Assembly (NCBI GenBank): GCA_964616465.1
Contig: CAZTTO010000009.1
Span: 62,001 to 126,000 of the forward strand
From: JAFLBI01 sp964616465
Lineage (GTDB): Bacteria; Bacteroidota; Bacteroidia; Chitinophagales; Chitinophagaceae
DNA length: 64,000 bases
Direction: 5' to 3'
Positions 16,240 to 26,190 of this stretch are shown in pieces. Under the pieces are notes generated by a model. The model searched no databases. It saw only the letters and a list, made by a program, of their open reading frames with translations, and was not told where the DNA came from. Both the position numbers and the translations under genes were made by a program. Position 1 is the first letter of the stretch. The number at the start of each line of letters is the position of its first letter.

Positions 16240-17817
16240 TTACTTGTATTGAGGCATGATGCTCTTCGCTAATTCTGTCATCTTAGCCAAGCTCTCATCA
16301 TTCAACTGACCTTTCTTAAATTCAGCCAATACATCAGGAAGTTTGTTTTGCATTTCAGTTAGGAAATGGTCTTCGAATGCTTTTACATTCTTAACAGCTA
16401 CTTCACGCAACAAACCTTGTGTTCCCAAATAAATGATAGCTACTTGCTTTTCTACACTAAATGGAGTGTACTGAGGCTGCTTCAAAATTTCTACGTTTCT
16501 AGCACCCTTGTCTAATACCAACTTAGTTGCAGCATCCAAATCACCACCAAACTTAGAGAAGGCTTCCATTTCGCGGTACAAAGCTTGGTCAAGCTTTAAT
16601 GTACCAGATACCTTCTTCATAGATTTGATCTGTGCGTTACCACCCACACGGCTTACGGAAATACCTACGTTGATCGCTGGACGAATACCTGCGTTGAACA
16701 AGTTTGACTCTAAGAAGATCTGTCCGTCGGTAATTGAAATTACGTTTGTAGGAATGTATGCAGATACGTCACCAGCTTGTGTTTCAATAATTGGTAATGC
16801 TGTTAAGCTACCACCACCTTTAACCAAATGACGAATAGATTCAGGCAAATCATTCATGTTCTTAGCTACATCATCATTGCTGATTACCTTGGCAGCACGC
16901 TCAAGCAAACGACTATGCAAGTAGAATACGTCACCTGGGTACGCTTCACGACCTGGAGGTCTTCTTAACAACAATGAAACCTCACGGTAAGCAACCGCTT
17001 GCTTAGATAAATCATCATAAATGATCAAAGCAGGACGACCAGTATCGCGGAAGAACTCACCAATAGCAGCACCTGCGAAAGGAGCATAGAACTGTTGAGG
17101 AGCAGGATCAGATGCAGAAGCTGCAACAATAGTAGTGTAAGCCATTGCACCATTGTCTTCTAAAGTCTTCATAACTCCAGCAACGGTACTTGCTTTTTGT
17201 CCAATTGCTACATAAATACAATATACAGGCTGACCAGCATCAAAGAATTCCTTCTGGTTGATGATTGTATCAATTGCAATGGCAGTCTTACCAGTTTGAC
17301 GGTCACCAATGATTAACTCACGCTGTCCACGCCCAATTGGAATCATCGCATCAATAGCTTTGATACCTGTTTGTAGTGGTTCTTTTACTGGCTCTCTGTA
17401 AATAACACCTGGAGCTTTTCTTTCCAATGGCATTTCATACAATTCACCTTTAACTGGACCCTTACCATCAATTGGTTCACCCAATGTATTAATAACACGA
17501 CCAACTAAACCATCACCTACTTTAATAGATGCGATTTGTCCGGTACGACGTACTTTATCACCTTCTTTAATTCCTTTGCTATCACCCATCAATACCACAC
17601 CCACATTGTCTTCTTCAAGGTTCAAAGCAATCGCTTTAACACCAGTTTCAAAAGCTACAAGTTCACCGGCTTTAACACCGTTCAAACCATATACGCGGGC
17701 AATACCATCACCCACTTGCAATACGGTACCTACTTCTTCTAGGTCTGCGCTAACATTAAAGTTGCTCAGTTGTTGCCTGAGAATCGCGGAAATTTCATCG
17801 GGCTTAATCTCTACCAT
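16240..17817 (-). CDS. atpA: ATP synthase F1 subunit alpha
   Basis: 525 aa non-catalytic nucleotide-binding subunit of F1. Walker A GDRQTGKTA (about residues 169-177), the LIIYDDLSKQAVAYREVSLL segment, and the alpha signature PAINVGISVSRVGG. Last gene of the minus-strand run atpB-E-F-H-A. A strong terminator follows 12 bp after its stop, so gamma, beta and epsilon genes must be elsewhere on the chromosome. Confidence 0.97.
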   Translation of the reverse strand: MVEIKPDEISAILRQQLSNFNVSADLEEVGTVLQVGDGIARVYGLNGVKAGELVAFETGVKAIALNLEEDNVGVVLMGDSKGIKEGDKVRRTGQIASIKVGDGLVGRVINTLGEPIDGKGPVKGELYEMPLERKAPGVIYREPVKEPLQTGIKAIDAMIPIGRGQRELIIGDRQTGKTAIAIDTIINQKEFFDAGQPVYCIYVAIGQKASTVAGVMKTLEDNGAMAYTTIVAASASDPAPQQFYAPFAGAAIGEFFRDTGRPALIIYDDLSKQAVAYREVSLLLRRPPGREAYPGDVFYLHSRLLERAAKVISNDDVAKNMNDLPESIRHLVKGGGSLTALPIIETQAGDVSAYIPTNVISITDGQIFLESNLFNAGIRPAINVGISVSRVGGNAQIKSMKKVSGTLKLDQALYREMEAFSKFGGDLDAATKLVLDKGARNVEILKQPQYTPFSVEKQVAIIYLGTQGLLREVAVKNVKAFEDHFLTEMQNKLPDVLAEFKKGQLNDESLAKMTELAKSIMPQYK

Positions 17818-17878
17818 ATACTAGTTTTTGACCTGTTTTACCAGGTTGTTTTTGAAAAAATATTCATGCAAACCTATA

Positions 17879-18442
17879 TCAGCGAATATCTCTGATATAG
17901 AGGTTTGATTTGAATTGCATTTTAATGTCTTTTAGATCCCTTGAAATACTTACATCAACCATCTTGTCTTTGTATTCAAGGATAAAACCACCAATCAACT
18001 CTGGCTTCACCTGCATGTTCATTTCCACATTTTTCATTGGAGTGGTGCTGGTGATTTTGTTCTGAATAGCAGATTTCAAATCATCTCCCACAGGAATGGC
18101 AGTGGTGATTGTAACCGTGTGAATGCCTTTGATTTCGTTGTACTGATCAATAAAAGCAGCAACAATTTCAGGCAAGTTAGACTCACGTCCTTTTTGAGCC
18201 AATAAGTGATTGAAAGCTTCCGTTAAAGGTCCAATCTTTCCAGCTGTAACTGCTTTAACAATAGCTTGCTTTTTATCTGTTTTTACAACCGGACTTTTCA
18301 AAAGCTGAATGAATTCCTTGCTGTGCTTACAAACACCCTCCAAGTATTTCATATCAGCATACACTTGATCAAGCTGTCCTTTTTCTTGGGCAAGATCAAT
18401 CAAGCTTTTTGCATATCTACCGGCTAATCGCACGTTGGGCAT
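17879..18442 (-). CDS. atpH: ATP synthase F1 subunit delta
   Basis: 187 aa peripheral-stalk subunit (OSCP type). It opens RLAGRYAKSLIDLAQEKGQL and ends with the conserved ELIGGFILEYKDKMVDVSI, both family signatures. It links F1 to the b-subunit stalk. Sits 61 bp upstream of atpA and 14 bp after atpF. Confidence 0.93.
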   Translation of the reverse strand: MPNVRLAGRYAKSLIDLAQEKGQLDQVYADMKYLEGVCKHSKEFIQLLKSPVVKTDKKQAIVKAVTAGKIGPLTEAFNHLLAQKGRESNLPEIVAAFIDQYNEIKGIHTVTITTAIPVGDDLKSAIQNKITSTTPMKNVEMNMQVKPELIGGFILEYKDKMVDVSISRDLKDIKMQFKSNLYIRDIR

Positions 18443-18456
18443 AATCCGATCTTAAA

Positions 18457-18975
18457 TTAATTAAGTTTTACGTTTTCAGTTAAGCTCTTGATGTAAGCTT
18501 CCTGTGCATCTTTGTTGCTCAACTCTTTCATCAACACCTTTTCAGCAACTTCAATTACAAGGCTACCTACCTGATTTTTAACATCTACCAAAGCAGCATT
18601 TTTTTGCTGAGTAATAGCCAATTGAGCATCAGCAACAATTCTATCATATTCTGCTCTTGCTTTTTCTTTTGCCTCAGCAACCATTTTATCGGCCTGCTCT
18701 TTAGCTTCCTTAACAATCTTAGCACGCTCTTCACGAGCTTGAGCAAGAATTGCTTCATTTTCACTTTTCAACTGAGCCATTTCAGCCTTTGCCTTATCAG
18801 CAGCAGCAATAGCTTCAGCGATACCTGTTTCACGCTCATTCAATGAATTCAAGATTGGCTTCCAGGCATATTTCTTCAAGATGAAAAATACTACTATGAA
18901 AGCAATCAAGTTCCAGCTAAATAGACCTAAAGCTACATCTAGCAAACTAGGTCCTCCACTTAAAAATGTAATCAT
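18457..18975 (-). CDS. atpF: ATP synthase F0 subunit b
   Basis: 172 aa. One N-terminal membrane helix (about residues 20-34, WNLIAFIVVFFILKKYAWKP), then a long Ala/Lys/Glu-rich coiled coil (about 45-150) forming the peripheral stalk. Position between atpE and atpH agrees. Confidence 0.95.
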   Translation of the reverse strand: MITFLSGGPSLLDVALGLFSWNLIAFIVVFFILKKYAWKPILNSLNERETGIAEAIAAADKAKAEMAQLKSENEAILAQAREERAKIVKEAKEQADKMVAEAKEKARAEYDRIVADAQLAITQQKNAALVDVKNQVGSLVIEVAEKVLMKELSNKDAQEAYIKSLTENVKLN

Positions 18976-19056
18976 GTATATGTAGTTGTTACGTTAGTTG
19001 AAAAAACTGCACCCTTTGCCCTGTGCATTAGGTGCAGTAAGCTTTTGGAGCTTCGA

Positions 19057-19302
19057 TTACTTGAACACTGCCAACAAACCGGCTACAGCAGCCAGTAGGG
19101 CAACACCTTCTACGAAGGCTGCGGTCAAGATCATTGCACCACGGATGTCGTTAGCAGCTTCTGGCTGGCGAGCAATACTTTCAGTAGCTCCCTTACCAAT
19201 TTGACCGATACCGATACCAGCGCCAATAGCCGCTAGACCAGCACCAATTGCACCACCTAAGTGGCTCATGCTTACATCCATCAGAATGTTCAAAATTGAC
19301 AT
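19057..19302 (-). CDS. atpE: ATP synthase F0 subunit c
   Basis: 81 aa, two membrane helices. Helix 1 is Gly-rich (GGAIGAGLAAIGAGIGIGQI); the polar loop is ARQPEA; helix 2 carries the ion-binding Glu in AAFVEGVALL. The Glu is followed by Gly, not the Ser/Thr of sodium-type rings, so proton coupling is more likely even though a Gln sits in helix 1. Confidence 0.96.
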   Translation of the reverse strand: MSILNILMDVSMSHLGGAIGAGLAAIGAGIGIGQIGKGATESIARQPEAANDIRGAMILTAAFVEGVALLAAVAGLLAVFK

Positions 19303-19327
19303 ACTATTTGTATTTAATGGTTCCTAA

Positions 19328-20449
19328 TTAATGCTTCTCTTCATGTCCTTCGTGGTGATGCTCATCGTGACCACCTTCAAAAGCCTGACTAATAAATACT
19401 GCAGTCAAGTTAGTAAAGATGTAAGCCTGAATGAAGGCAACCAGTACTTCAATCAGATAAATGAAAACCGCCAAACCTATAAACAATGGCGAGGTACCAA
19501 AACCTAAAGCCGTGTTCATAGCTCCGAATATGAAAATGAGAATGATAAAACTTAAGATAATTACGTGTCCAGCCACCATGTTCGCAAACAAACGAATCAT
19601 TAACGCAAAGGGCTTTGTAAATACGCCCATTAATTCTACTGGCAGCATTAAAAACTTTACAGGAACTGGAACACCAGGGAACCAGAAAATATGACCCCAG
19701 AAATGTTTGTTCGTGCTAAATAGAATTACCACAAATGATATAAGGGCTAAAACAGCGGTGAAAGCAAGGTTACCAGTTACGTTAGCAGCACCAGGTAATA
19801 ATCCAAATAGGTTATTTATAAGAATGAAGAAAAATACAGTTAATAAATAAGGCATGTACTTCTCGTACTTCTTACCCAAATTAGTTTTACCAACATCATC
19901 TCTTACAAAAGTGATGATAGGCTCAACCATATTTTGCAAGCCACTTGGAGCTGCCTTCGGTCCGTTTTTCTTGTATTTTTTAGCAACACCAGTCATGATA
20001 ATGACCAAAACTGCCAGTGCAAGAAACATTTGTACCACATTACGGGTCAACGAAAAATCGTACACTTTAGCTGTTTCATCCACAGTTACTCCGTCTTCCA
20101 ATACTGGAATAATTTTTCCATGCTCTAGTCTAAAACCTTGGTATGCATCGTGTCCGTGGTGAAACTTTGAGCTCATAAAAGTGAACCATCCGCCTCTTTC
20201 TTTTGAGTAGAGGATAACAGGCAATGGAAGAGTGGTATGAAAATCGCCAATTGTAAAGAAGTGAAACTCATGCCCATCAGTGATGTGCTCCATAATAATT
20301 TCACTTGGATTTATGGTTTTCTTAACATGCGCATCTTGTACACCAGCCTCATTTTGAGGCGTTTCACTGGCCAGGCTTACCTGTACAGAAAAAAGACTAA
20401 CAAGGCTCAAAGCCGCAACCAACAAGATTTTCACTGTTCTAGAGACCAT
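19328..20449 (-). CDS. atpB: ATP synthase F0 subunit a
   Basis: 373 aa. Signal-peptide-like N-terminus (residues 1-28), then an extended extracytoplasmic segment of about 100 residues as in other Bacteroidota, then six membrane helices. The essential Arg of the proton channel is in ALMIRLFANMVAGH. The C-terminus is His-rich (DEHHHEGHEEKH), an unusual tail that could bind metal. First gene of the operon; a -7 box TATCTTTG lies upstream on the minus strand at 20470-20477. Confidence 0.95.
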   Translation of the reverse strand: MVSRTVKILLVAALSLVSLFSVQVSLASETPQNEAGVQDAHVKKTINPSEIIMEHITDGHEFHFFTIGDFHTTLPLPVILYSKERGGWFTFMSSKFHHGHDAYQGFRLEHGKIIPVLEDGVTVDETAKVYDFSLTRNVVQMFLALAVLVIIMTGVAKKYKKNGPKAAPSGLQNMVEPIITFVRDDVGKTNLGKKYEKYMPYLLTVFFFILINNLFGLLPGAANVTGNLAFTAVLALISFVVILFSTNKHFWGHIFWFPGVPVPVKFLMLPVELMGVFTKPFALMIRLFANMVAGHVIILSFIILIFIFGAMNTALGFGTSPLFIGLAVFIYLIEVLVAFIQAYIFTNLTAVFISQAFEGGHDEHHHEGHEEKH

Positions 20450-20469
20450 ATCTGTCCTGAAATTTGGCG

Positions 20470-20477
20470 CAAAGATA
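20470..20477 (-). promoter_or_regulatory. -7 box of the ATP synthase operon
   Basis: TATCTTTG on the minus strand, 20 nt before ATG 20449, matches TAnnTTTG. No clear -33 TTTG at the usual distance. Confidence 0.45.
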
Positions 20478-20569
20478 AGGGTAAGGGGGGCACAAATTTG
20501 AAAATTAGGTTAAAAATTAGATTTTAATATTCCTCCTAAGAATAACTCCAAAATTGATAGACGCATACC

Positions 20570-22402
20570 TTAGTTTTCCTCTGCCTGCAGCTGCATTTCA
20601 TACAATTTAGCATAATGGCCTCTATTGTTAATAAGCTGGTCATGATTACCCATTTCTACTATCCGCCCAGCATCTAAAACAATAATTTTATTGGCTTTGC
20701 GTATGGTACTGAGTCTATGGGCAATTACGATAGATGTTCTTCCAGCTATGAGCTTTTCAATAGCCTGTTGAATGAGCAGTTCACTTTCTGTATCAATAGA
20801 TGAGGTAGCCTCATCAAGAATTAAAATGGCTGGATCATACAAAAGCGCTCGTATAAAGGATATGATTTGCCTTTGCCCTAGGCTAAGGGTATGCCCCCTT
20901 TCCATAACATCATAATCATAATTCCCGGGAAGTCGCATGATAAACTCATGAACGCCAATCAGTTTGGCAGCTGCAATAACCTGCCCCCTCGATATATTTG
21001 GGTCGCGAAGGGTGATATTATCTAAAATCGAGCCTGAAAATAGAAATACATCTTGCAATACGATACCCATTTGGTTACGCAAAGCTGGAATTGAGTACTC
21101 TTTGATATCAATTCCATCAACCTTAATTGAACCTTCACTTATTTCATAGAGCCTGTTGAGCAAGCTAATTATAGAACTTTTCCCGCTACCTGTATGTCCA
21201 ACTAAAGCTACTGTTTCACCAGGTTGTACTTGAAAGCTAATATCATTCAATACTTGTTTTTCAGCAGTATATGCAAAATGAACCCGCTCAAATGAAATTG
21301 ATCCTTTTACTTTTTCAGGAATAAAACTGCCTTTGTCTTTCAAAAAATCCTCATTATCCAACACTTTGAAAACACGCTCAGCTGCAATCATACCCATTTG
21401 AAGCACATTAAATTTATCTGCAATCACACGCAGTGGACGAAACAATTGGTTCATATATAATATGAATGCAACTAACTTACCAGAAAAATCAATTGCTGGA
21501 GAACCTTGAACTTGCAATGCTTGATTTGCTACCCACCAAACCATTAAACCCATACTTACAGCCAATACTACTTCAACAATTGGAAAGAAAACCGAATAGG
21601 CAAAAATGGCTCGAATGTTAGCATCTCTATGTTCTGCGTTGATTTTTTCAAATTTTTTATGCTCCCTGCCTTCCGCAGCAAAAACTTGCACAACCTGCAT
21701 ACCTGTCAAATGTTCTTGAACAAAGGCATTCAGCTGACTCACCGCATTTCGAACACTGGTAAAGCTTCGGTTAACACTTTCTTTAAAATAGTAAGTAGCA
21801 ACAAGCATCAATGGAAAAGGAATCAAAGCAATAAAAGTCAACCGCCAATCAATCCAAAACATTGTTACAAGCGTTACAACAATCACGAGAATATCTGCAA
21901 TAATTGGAATGAGTCCATCTGAGAAAATTTCTTGAATGCTTTCTATATCGTTAATGCTTCTAGTGGTAAGTGTACCTATTGGTGTGGTATCAAATTGCCG
22001 AAGATTGAGATGAATAATTTTTTGATAAACCGCAATGCGCATATCATTCACTACATGCTGCCCTAGCCATGCTGTTAAAAAAGAAAATCCAAAACGAACC
22101 GCAGTTTCCATTCCAATAAAGAGGAGTTGAAAAACTGTAAGCATTAATATAAATTGCGCAGCATCAGCCAGCCATTCAGCAGGAATCCAATTCATCAACC
22201 ACATGGGCAACACATTCAGCTTTCCCATTGCTTTGTCAATAGTAGCCTGAATAAGGTAGGGACGAACAGGCGCCATTATAGACATAAGTATTGCAAATAG
22301 AATACTTAAATAGAAAGTTCTTTTGTATGGAGCAGCAAAAGAAACAACCCTTTTAAAAAGGGCCCAACTAATAACTGGTTTTGCTGTGTTGGTTGCTTGC
22401 AT
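20570..22402 (-). CDS. ABC exporter, fused permease and ATPase
   Basis: 610 aa half-transporter of the MsbA/MdlB type. N-terminal six-helix membrane domain (about residues 15-330), C-terminal ATPase with Walker A GHTGSGKSS, signature LSLGQRQ (canonical LSGGQ altered at the third residue), Walker B LILDEATSSID and switch IVIAHRLST. Substrate unknown; lipid or drug efflux is usual. Start at ATG 22402 (MQATNTAKP), because a -7 box lies at 22411-22418, downstream of the alternative start at 22423. Confidence 0.9.
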   Translation of the reverse strand: MQATNTAKPVISWALFKRVVSFAAPYKRTFYLSILFAILMSIMAPVRPYLIQATIDKAMGKLNVLPMWLMNWIPAEWLADAAQFILMLTVFQLLFIGMETAVRFGFSFLTAWLGQHVVNDMRIAVYQKIIHLNLRQFDTTPIGTLTTRSINDIESIQEIFSDGLIPIIADILVIVVTLVTMFWIDWRLTFIALIPFPLMLVATYYFKESVNRSFTSVRNAVSQLNAFVQEHLTGMQVVQVFAAEGREHKKFEKINAEHRDANIRAIFAYSVFFPIVEVVLAVSMGLMVWWVANQALQVQGSPAIDFSGKLVAFILYMNQLFRPLRVIADKFNVLQMGMIAAERVFKVLDNEDFLKDKGSFIPEKVKGSISFERVHFAYTAEKQVLNDISFQVQPGETVALVGHTGSGKSSIISLLNRLYEISEGSIKVDGIDIKEYSIPALRNQMGIVLQDVFLFSGSILDNITLRDPNISRGQVIAAAKLIGVHEFIMRLPGNYDYDVMERGHTLSLGQRQIISFIRALLYDPAILILDEATSSIDTESELLIQQAIEKLIAGRTSIVIAHRLSTIRKANKIIVLDAGRIVEMGNHDQLINNRGHYAKLYEMQLQAEEN

Positions 22403-22410
22403 GAAGTGTG

Positions 22411-22418
22411 CAAAGGTA
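22411..22418 (-). promoter_or_regulatory. -7 box of the ABC exporter
   Basis: TACCTTTG on the minus strand, 8 nt before ATG 22402; predicts a nearly leaderless transcript and fixes the start codon. Confidence 0.45.
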
Positions 22419-22501
22419 AGCACTGAACATATCGAGCAAATTTTATGTGATGTAGTTCATCAATTCAAACAAAAGCAAGTCCTTTGCATTATATTCGTGT
22501 T

Positions 22502-24763
22502 ATGTCGGAAACGCAGCAAACGATCGCTTCAGAATCAATTGTGCCTAAGTACACGCTCAACGAAGAGCAAGAAAAAAAAGAAATTCTTCGTCACTACAGG
22601 GCTTTGCTTAGGGTTTTACGCCCCAAACTAAAAAGAGGCGATAAAGAACTTGTTCGAATTGCTTTTGAAATGTCGGCAGAAGCGCACAAGACCATGCGCA
22701 GGAAGAGCGGCGAACCCTATATTCTCCATCCACTTGCAGTGGCCCAAATATGCGTTGAAGAAATAGGCCTAGGTGTAAGAAGTACTATTTGTGCTTTACT
22801 CCATGATACAGTTGAAGACACCGATCTCACATTAGAAGATATTGAAAGGGAATTTGGTCAGGAAATTGTAAGAATTGTTGATGGACTTACAAAAATTGCG
22901 AATGTCATAGATGCCAATACCAGTCAGCAAGCTGAAAATTTCAAAAAAATCTTACTAACGCTTACAGATGATCCAAGAGTAATTTTGATTAAGCTAGCCG
23001 ATAGGTTGCACAATATGCGCACGCTAGATAGTATGAAGCGTGAAAAACAACTGAAGATTGCTTCAGAAACTGTTTGGGTTTATGCGCCTTTGGCACACAG
23101 AATGGGGCTATATACCATTAAAACTGAGCTAGAAGATCTGTCCATGAAATACATGGAGCCAGACGCATATAGAGATATCGCAAAAAAACTCGCTGAAACC
23201 CGTCGCGAACGTACGAGATACATCAATGAATTCATTCGTCCAATTAAGGAGAAACTGCAAGCGGCCCAATTGAGCTTTGAAATACATGGACGCCCAAAAA
23301 GTATACATTCCATTTGGAATAAGATTAAGAAGAAGTCGGTTACGTTCGAAGAGGTATACGACCTCTTTGCCATTCGAATAATACTTGATTCTCCCAATGA
23401 AAGAGAAAAAGAGGACTGTTGGAAAGTGTATTCTTTTATTACAGATGAATACCTGCCATCTCCTGAACGTTTGCGCGATTGGCTGAGCAATCCAAAGAGC
23501 AACGGATATGAAGCCCTACACACAACGGTAATGGGCCCCCAAGGTAAATGGGTGGAAGTGCAAATTCGCACTAAAAGAATGAATGAAATTGCTGAAAAGG
23601 GACTTGCTGCCCACTATAAATACAAAGAAGGTAACCAAGAAGAAGACAGGTTTGACCAGTGGTTCATGCAAATTAGAGAAGCGCTATCGAGTGAAAATAC
23701 CGATGGAGTTGACTTCCTGCATGATTTCAAGACATCTTTTTTAGCAGAAGAAATTTATGTGTATACGCCTAAGGGTGACGTAAAGATGTTGCCAGTTGGA
23801 TCAACAGCGCTTGATTTTGCGTTTTCTATTCACTCTGCTATTGGATCGAGGTGTATTGGCGCCAAAGTGCAACATAAATTGGTTCCAATTAGCCACAAAC
23901 TAAGAAGCGGAGACCAGGTTGAAATTATTACCAGCACCAAACAAAAGCCTACAGAAGATTGGCTCAATTTTGTAGTAACTGCAAAAGCAAAGACCAAAAT
24001 AAAAGATGCACTTAGAGAAGAAAAGAGAGCTATTGCAGATGATGGGAAATACATACTTCAAAAGAAGTTGGAGTCAATGGGCGCTGGATTTCATCAGCAT
24101 AATATTGATGAATTGGTGCACCATTACAAACTACCGTCTCAGTTAGATTTGTTCTACCAAGTTGCAACCAAGATTATTGATGTTAAGGAACTGAAGAACT
24201 TTCATGTACATGGCGACCGCTTAGAAATTCCTAAGGCTAAACCAATTATACAAGAACCAGCAGACCATGGGCATATAAAGCCAGCAGCTAAGAAAGACGC
24301 TGAACTCATCATTTTTGGAGAAAGCAGCGACAAAATCATGTACAACTTGGCAAAATGCTGCAACCCCATTCCCGGCGATGATGTATTTGGCTTTGTAAGT
24401 AGTGGTAAAGGTTTAACTATTCATAGAATTAACTGTCCAAACGCTGCACAATTGTTGGCAAACTATAGCCATAGAGTTGTAAAAACTAAGTGGGCTAAAA
24501 ACAAGGAAATTTCGTTCCTAACTGGACTAAGAATCATTGGAATGGACGATGTAGGTGTTGTTCATAAAATTACCAATATCATAAGTGGTGAACTCCGAAT
24601 TAACATTGCGGGACTAACTATTGAATCAAAAGAAGGGCTTTTTGAAGGAACTATTAAAATATTCGTACACGACAAAGAGGAACTGGAAGCCTTGGTGCAA
24701 AGGCTAAAATCACTTCAAGGCATTCACACTGTTGACCGATTTGATACCGAAACAGCCGATTAA
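22502..24763 (+). CDS. rel: Bifunctional (p)ppGpp synthetase/hydrolase
   Basis: Long RelA/SpoT homologue, 753 aa, controlling the stringent alarmone. Order: HD hydrolase domain with its HDxxED motif in LLHDTVEDTD (about residues 100-108) and LADRLHNMRT; synthetase domain about 230-345 (GRPKSIHSIWNKIKKK, YDLFAIRIIL); TGS domain about 390-455 (VYTPKGDVKMLPVGSTALDFA); C-terminal conserved-Cys region (AKCCNPIPGD) and ACT domain. Both catalytic halves look intact. Start at ATG 22502; a TTG six codons earlier is less likely. Confidence 0.94.
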   Translation: MSETQQTIASESIVPKYTLNEEQEKKEILRHYRALLRVLRPKLKRGDKELVRIAFEMSAEAHKTMRRKSGEPYILHPLAVAQICVEEIGLGVRSTICALLHDTVEDTDLTLEDIEREFGQEIVRIVDGLTKIANVIDANTSQQAENFKKILLTLTDDPRVILIKLADRLHNMRTLDSMKREKQLKIASETVWVYAPLAHRMGLYTIKTELEDLSMKYMEPDAYRDIAKKLAETRRERTRYINEFIRPIKEKLQAAQLSFEIHGRPKSIHSIWNKIKKKSVTFEEVYDLFAIRIILDSPNEREKEDCWKVYSFITDEYLPSPERLRDWLSNPKSNGYEALHTTVMGPQGKWVEVQIRTKRMNEIAEKGLAAHYKYKEGNQEEDRFDQWFMQIREALSSENTDGVDFLHDFKTSFLAEEIYVYTPKGDVKMLPVGSTALDFAFSIHSAIGSRCIGAKVQHKLVPISHKLRSGDQVEIITSTKQKPTEDWLNFVVTAKAKTKIKDALREEKRAIADDGKYILQKKLESMGAGFHQHNIDELVHHYKLPSQLDLFYQVATKIIDVKELKNFHVHGDRLEIPKAKPIIQEPADHGHIKPAAKKDAELIIFGESSDKIMYNLAKCCNPIPGDDVFGFVSSGKGLTIHRINCPNAAQLLANYSHRVVKTKWAKNKEISFLTGLRIIGMDDVGVVHKITNIISGELRINIAGLTIESKEGLFEGTIKIFVHDKEELEALVQRLKSLQGIHTVDRFDTETAD

Positions 24764-24823
24764 ATACTGAAATAGTACTGAAAGAAAAAATGTTTTTATA
24801 GATGGTAGTGCCATTCGTGCGCT

Positions 24824-24831
24824 TACCTTTG
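24824..24831 (+). promoter_or_regulatory. -7 box of purA
   Basis: TACCTTTG, 17 nt before ATG 24849; exact TAnnTTTG match. Confidence 0.45.
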
Positions 24832-24848
24832 CCGAACAAATTACAAGC

Positions 24849-26111
24849 ATGGTAGATGTTATTTTAGGCCTTCAATGGGGCGACGAAGGCAAGGGAAAAA
24901 TTGTTGATTACTTTGCTCCGCAATACGATATTGTTGCGCGATTTCAAGGCGGACCTAATGCTGGACATACATTGTATGTAGATGGCAAGAAGATTGTCTT
25001 ACACCAAATTCCTTCTGGCATCTTTCACCAGAATAAAATTAATATTATTGGGAATGGTGTTGTTCTTGATCCAGTTACATTGAAAAGAGAATGTGATGCG
25101 GTTGCAGCTTTCGGAATTGATGTAAAGAAAAATCTTTTCATTTCAGAAAGAACCAACATTATAGTTCCAACTCACCGCGCAATTGACAAAGCCTCTGAAC
25201 TGGCAAAAGGCGAATCAAAGATTGGATCAACCCTAAAAGGAATTGGTCCAGCTTATATGGACAAAACAGGGAGGAACGCATTACGTGTAGGTGATTTGCT
25301 TGACAAGTCATTTACAACCCAATACATCAAACTCCGCTTGAAGCACCAGAAGCTTTTAGATAACCTTCATTTTATTGAAGACATCAGCGCATGGGAAGAA
25401 GAATTCTTTGAAGCAATTGATTTCTTGAGATCTTTAAATGTGGTTAATGGAGAGTATTTCATTAATAATGAAATTAGCAAAGGCAAAAAAGTGTTAGCGG
25501 AAGGTGCACAAGGAACTATGTTAGATATTGATTTCGGAACCTTCCCATTTGTAACATCATCTAGTACTATTTCTGCTGGAGTATGTACAGGTTTAGGAGT
25601 TGCTCCGCAACAAATTAAACGTGTAATGGGTGTAACAAAAGCTTACTGCACTAGAGTAGGAAGTGGGCCATTCCCAACTGAACTACATAATGAAACAGGA
25701 GAAGAACTCAGAAAACTAGGAAACGAGTTTGGCGCAACTACTGGCCGACCAAGAAGATGTGGTTGGATTGATTTGGTAGCATTAAAATACACTTGCATGG
25801 TAAACGGTGTTACCGATGTTATTATGACAAAAGCAGATGTGTTGGATAGTTTCCAAAACCTAGAAGTTTGTACAGCTTACAATATTGATGGTAAAACTTC
25901 AAAAGAGGTTCCATTCCAAATGTCTAAAATGAATATTCAACCTGTATTAGAATCCTTCAAAGGTTGGAAAATAGATACGACTGGAATCAAACAATCTGAA
26001 GATTTACCCACTGCCATGAAAGAATATATACAATTCATCAACAATTATATAGGTGCAGATGTAAAGTATGTTTCTAATGGTCCGGGTCGCGAACAAATTG
26101 TGGCTTTGTAA
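24849..26111 (+). CDS. purA: Adenylosuccinate synthetase
   Basis: Joins IMP and aspartate with GTP, first step from IMP to AMP. GTP-binding loop GLQWGDEGKGKIVD (residues 7-20), IMP/Mg segment GGPNAGHTLY, signature LKGIGPAYMDK (GIGPAY), and TTGRPRRCGWID. 420 aa, full length. It has its own -7 box and follows rel with 85 bp between. Confidence 0.96.
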   Translation: MVDVILGLQWGDEGKGKIVDYFAPQYDIVARFQGGPNAGHTLYVDGKKIVLHQIPSGIFHQNKINIIGNGVVLDPVTLKRECDAVAAFGIDVKKNLFISERTNIIVPTHRAIDKASELAKGESKIGSTLKGIGPAYMDKTGRNALRVGDLLDKSFTTQYIKLRLKHQKLLDNLHFIEDISAWEEEFFEAIDFLRSLNVVNGEYFINNEISKGKKVLAEGAQGTMLDIDFGTFPFVTSSSTISAGVCTGLGVAPQQIKRVMGVTKAYCTRVGSGPFPTELHNETGEELRKLGNEFGATTGRPRRCGWIDLVALKYTCMVNGVTDVIMTKADVLDSFQNLEVCTAYNIDGKTSKEVPFQMSKMNIQPVLESFKGWKIDTTGIKQSEDLPTAMKEYIQFINNYIGADVKYVSNGPGREQIVAL

Positions 26112-26190
26112 ATTAGAAGAGAAGATTTGGAAATAAATTTGGTGAATCAGAAATTGCATTGAAATTTTACGTTATAAATCTTATTGGAAT

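Noticed and set aside
19057..19302. Sodium-coupled ATP synthase
   Set aside because: The c-subunit Glu is followed by Gly, not Ser/Thr, so a proton ring is more likely.
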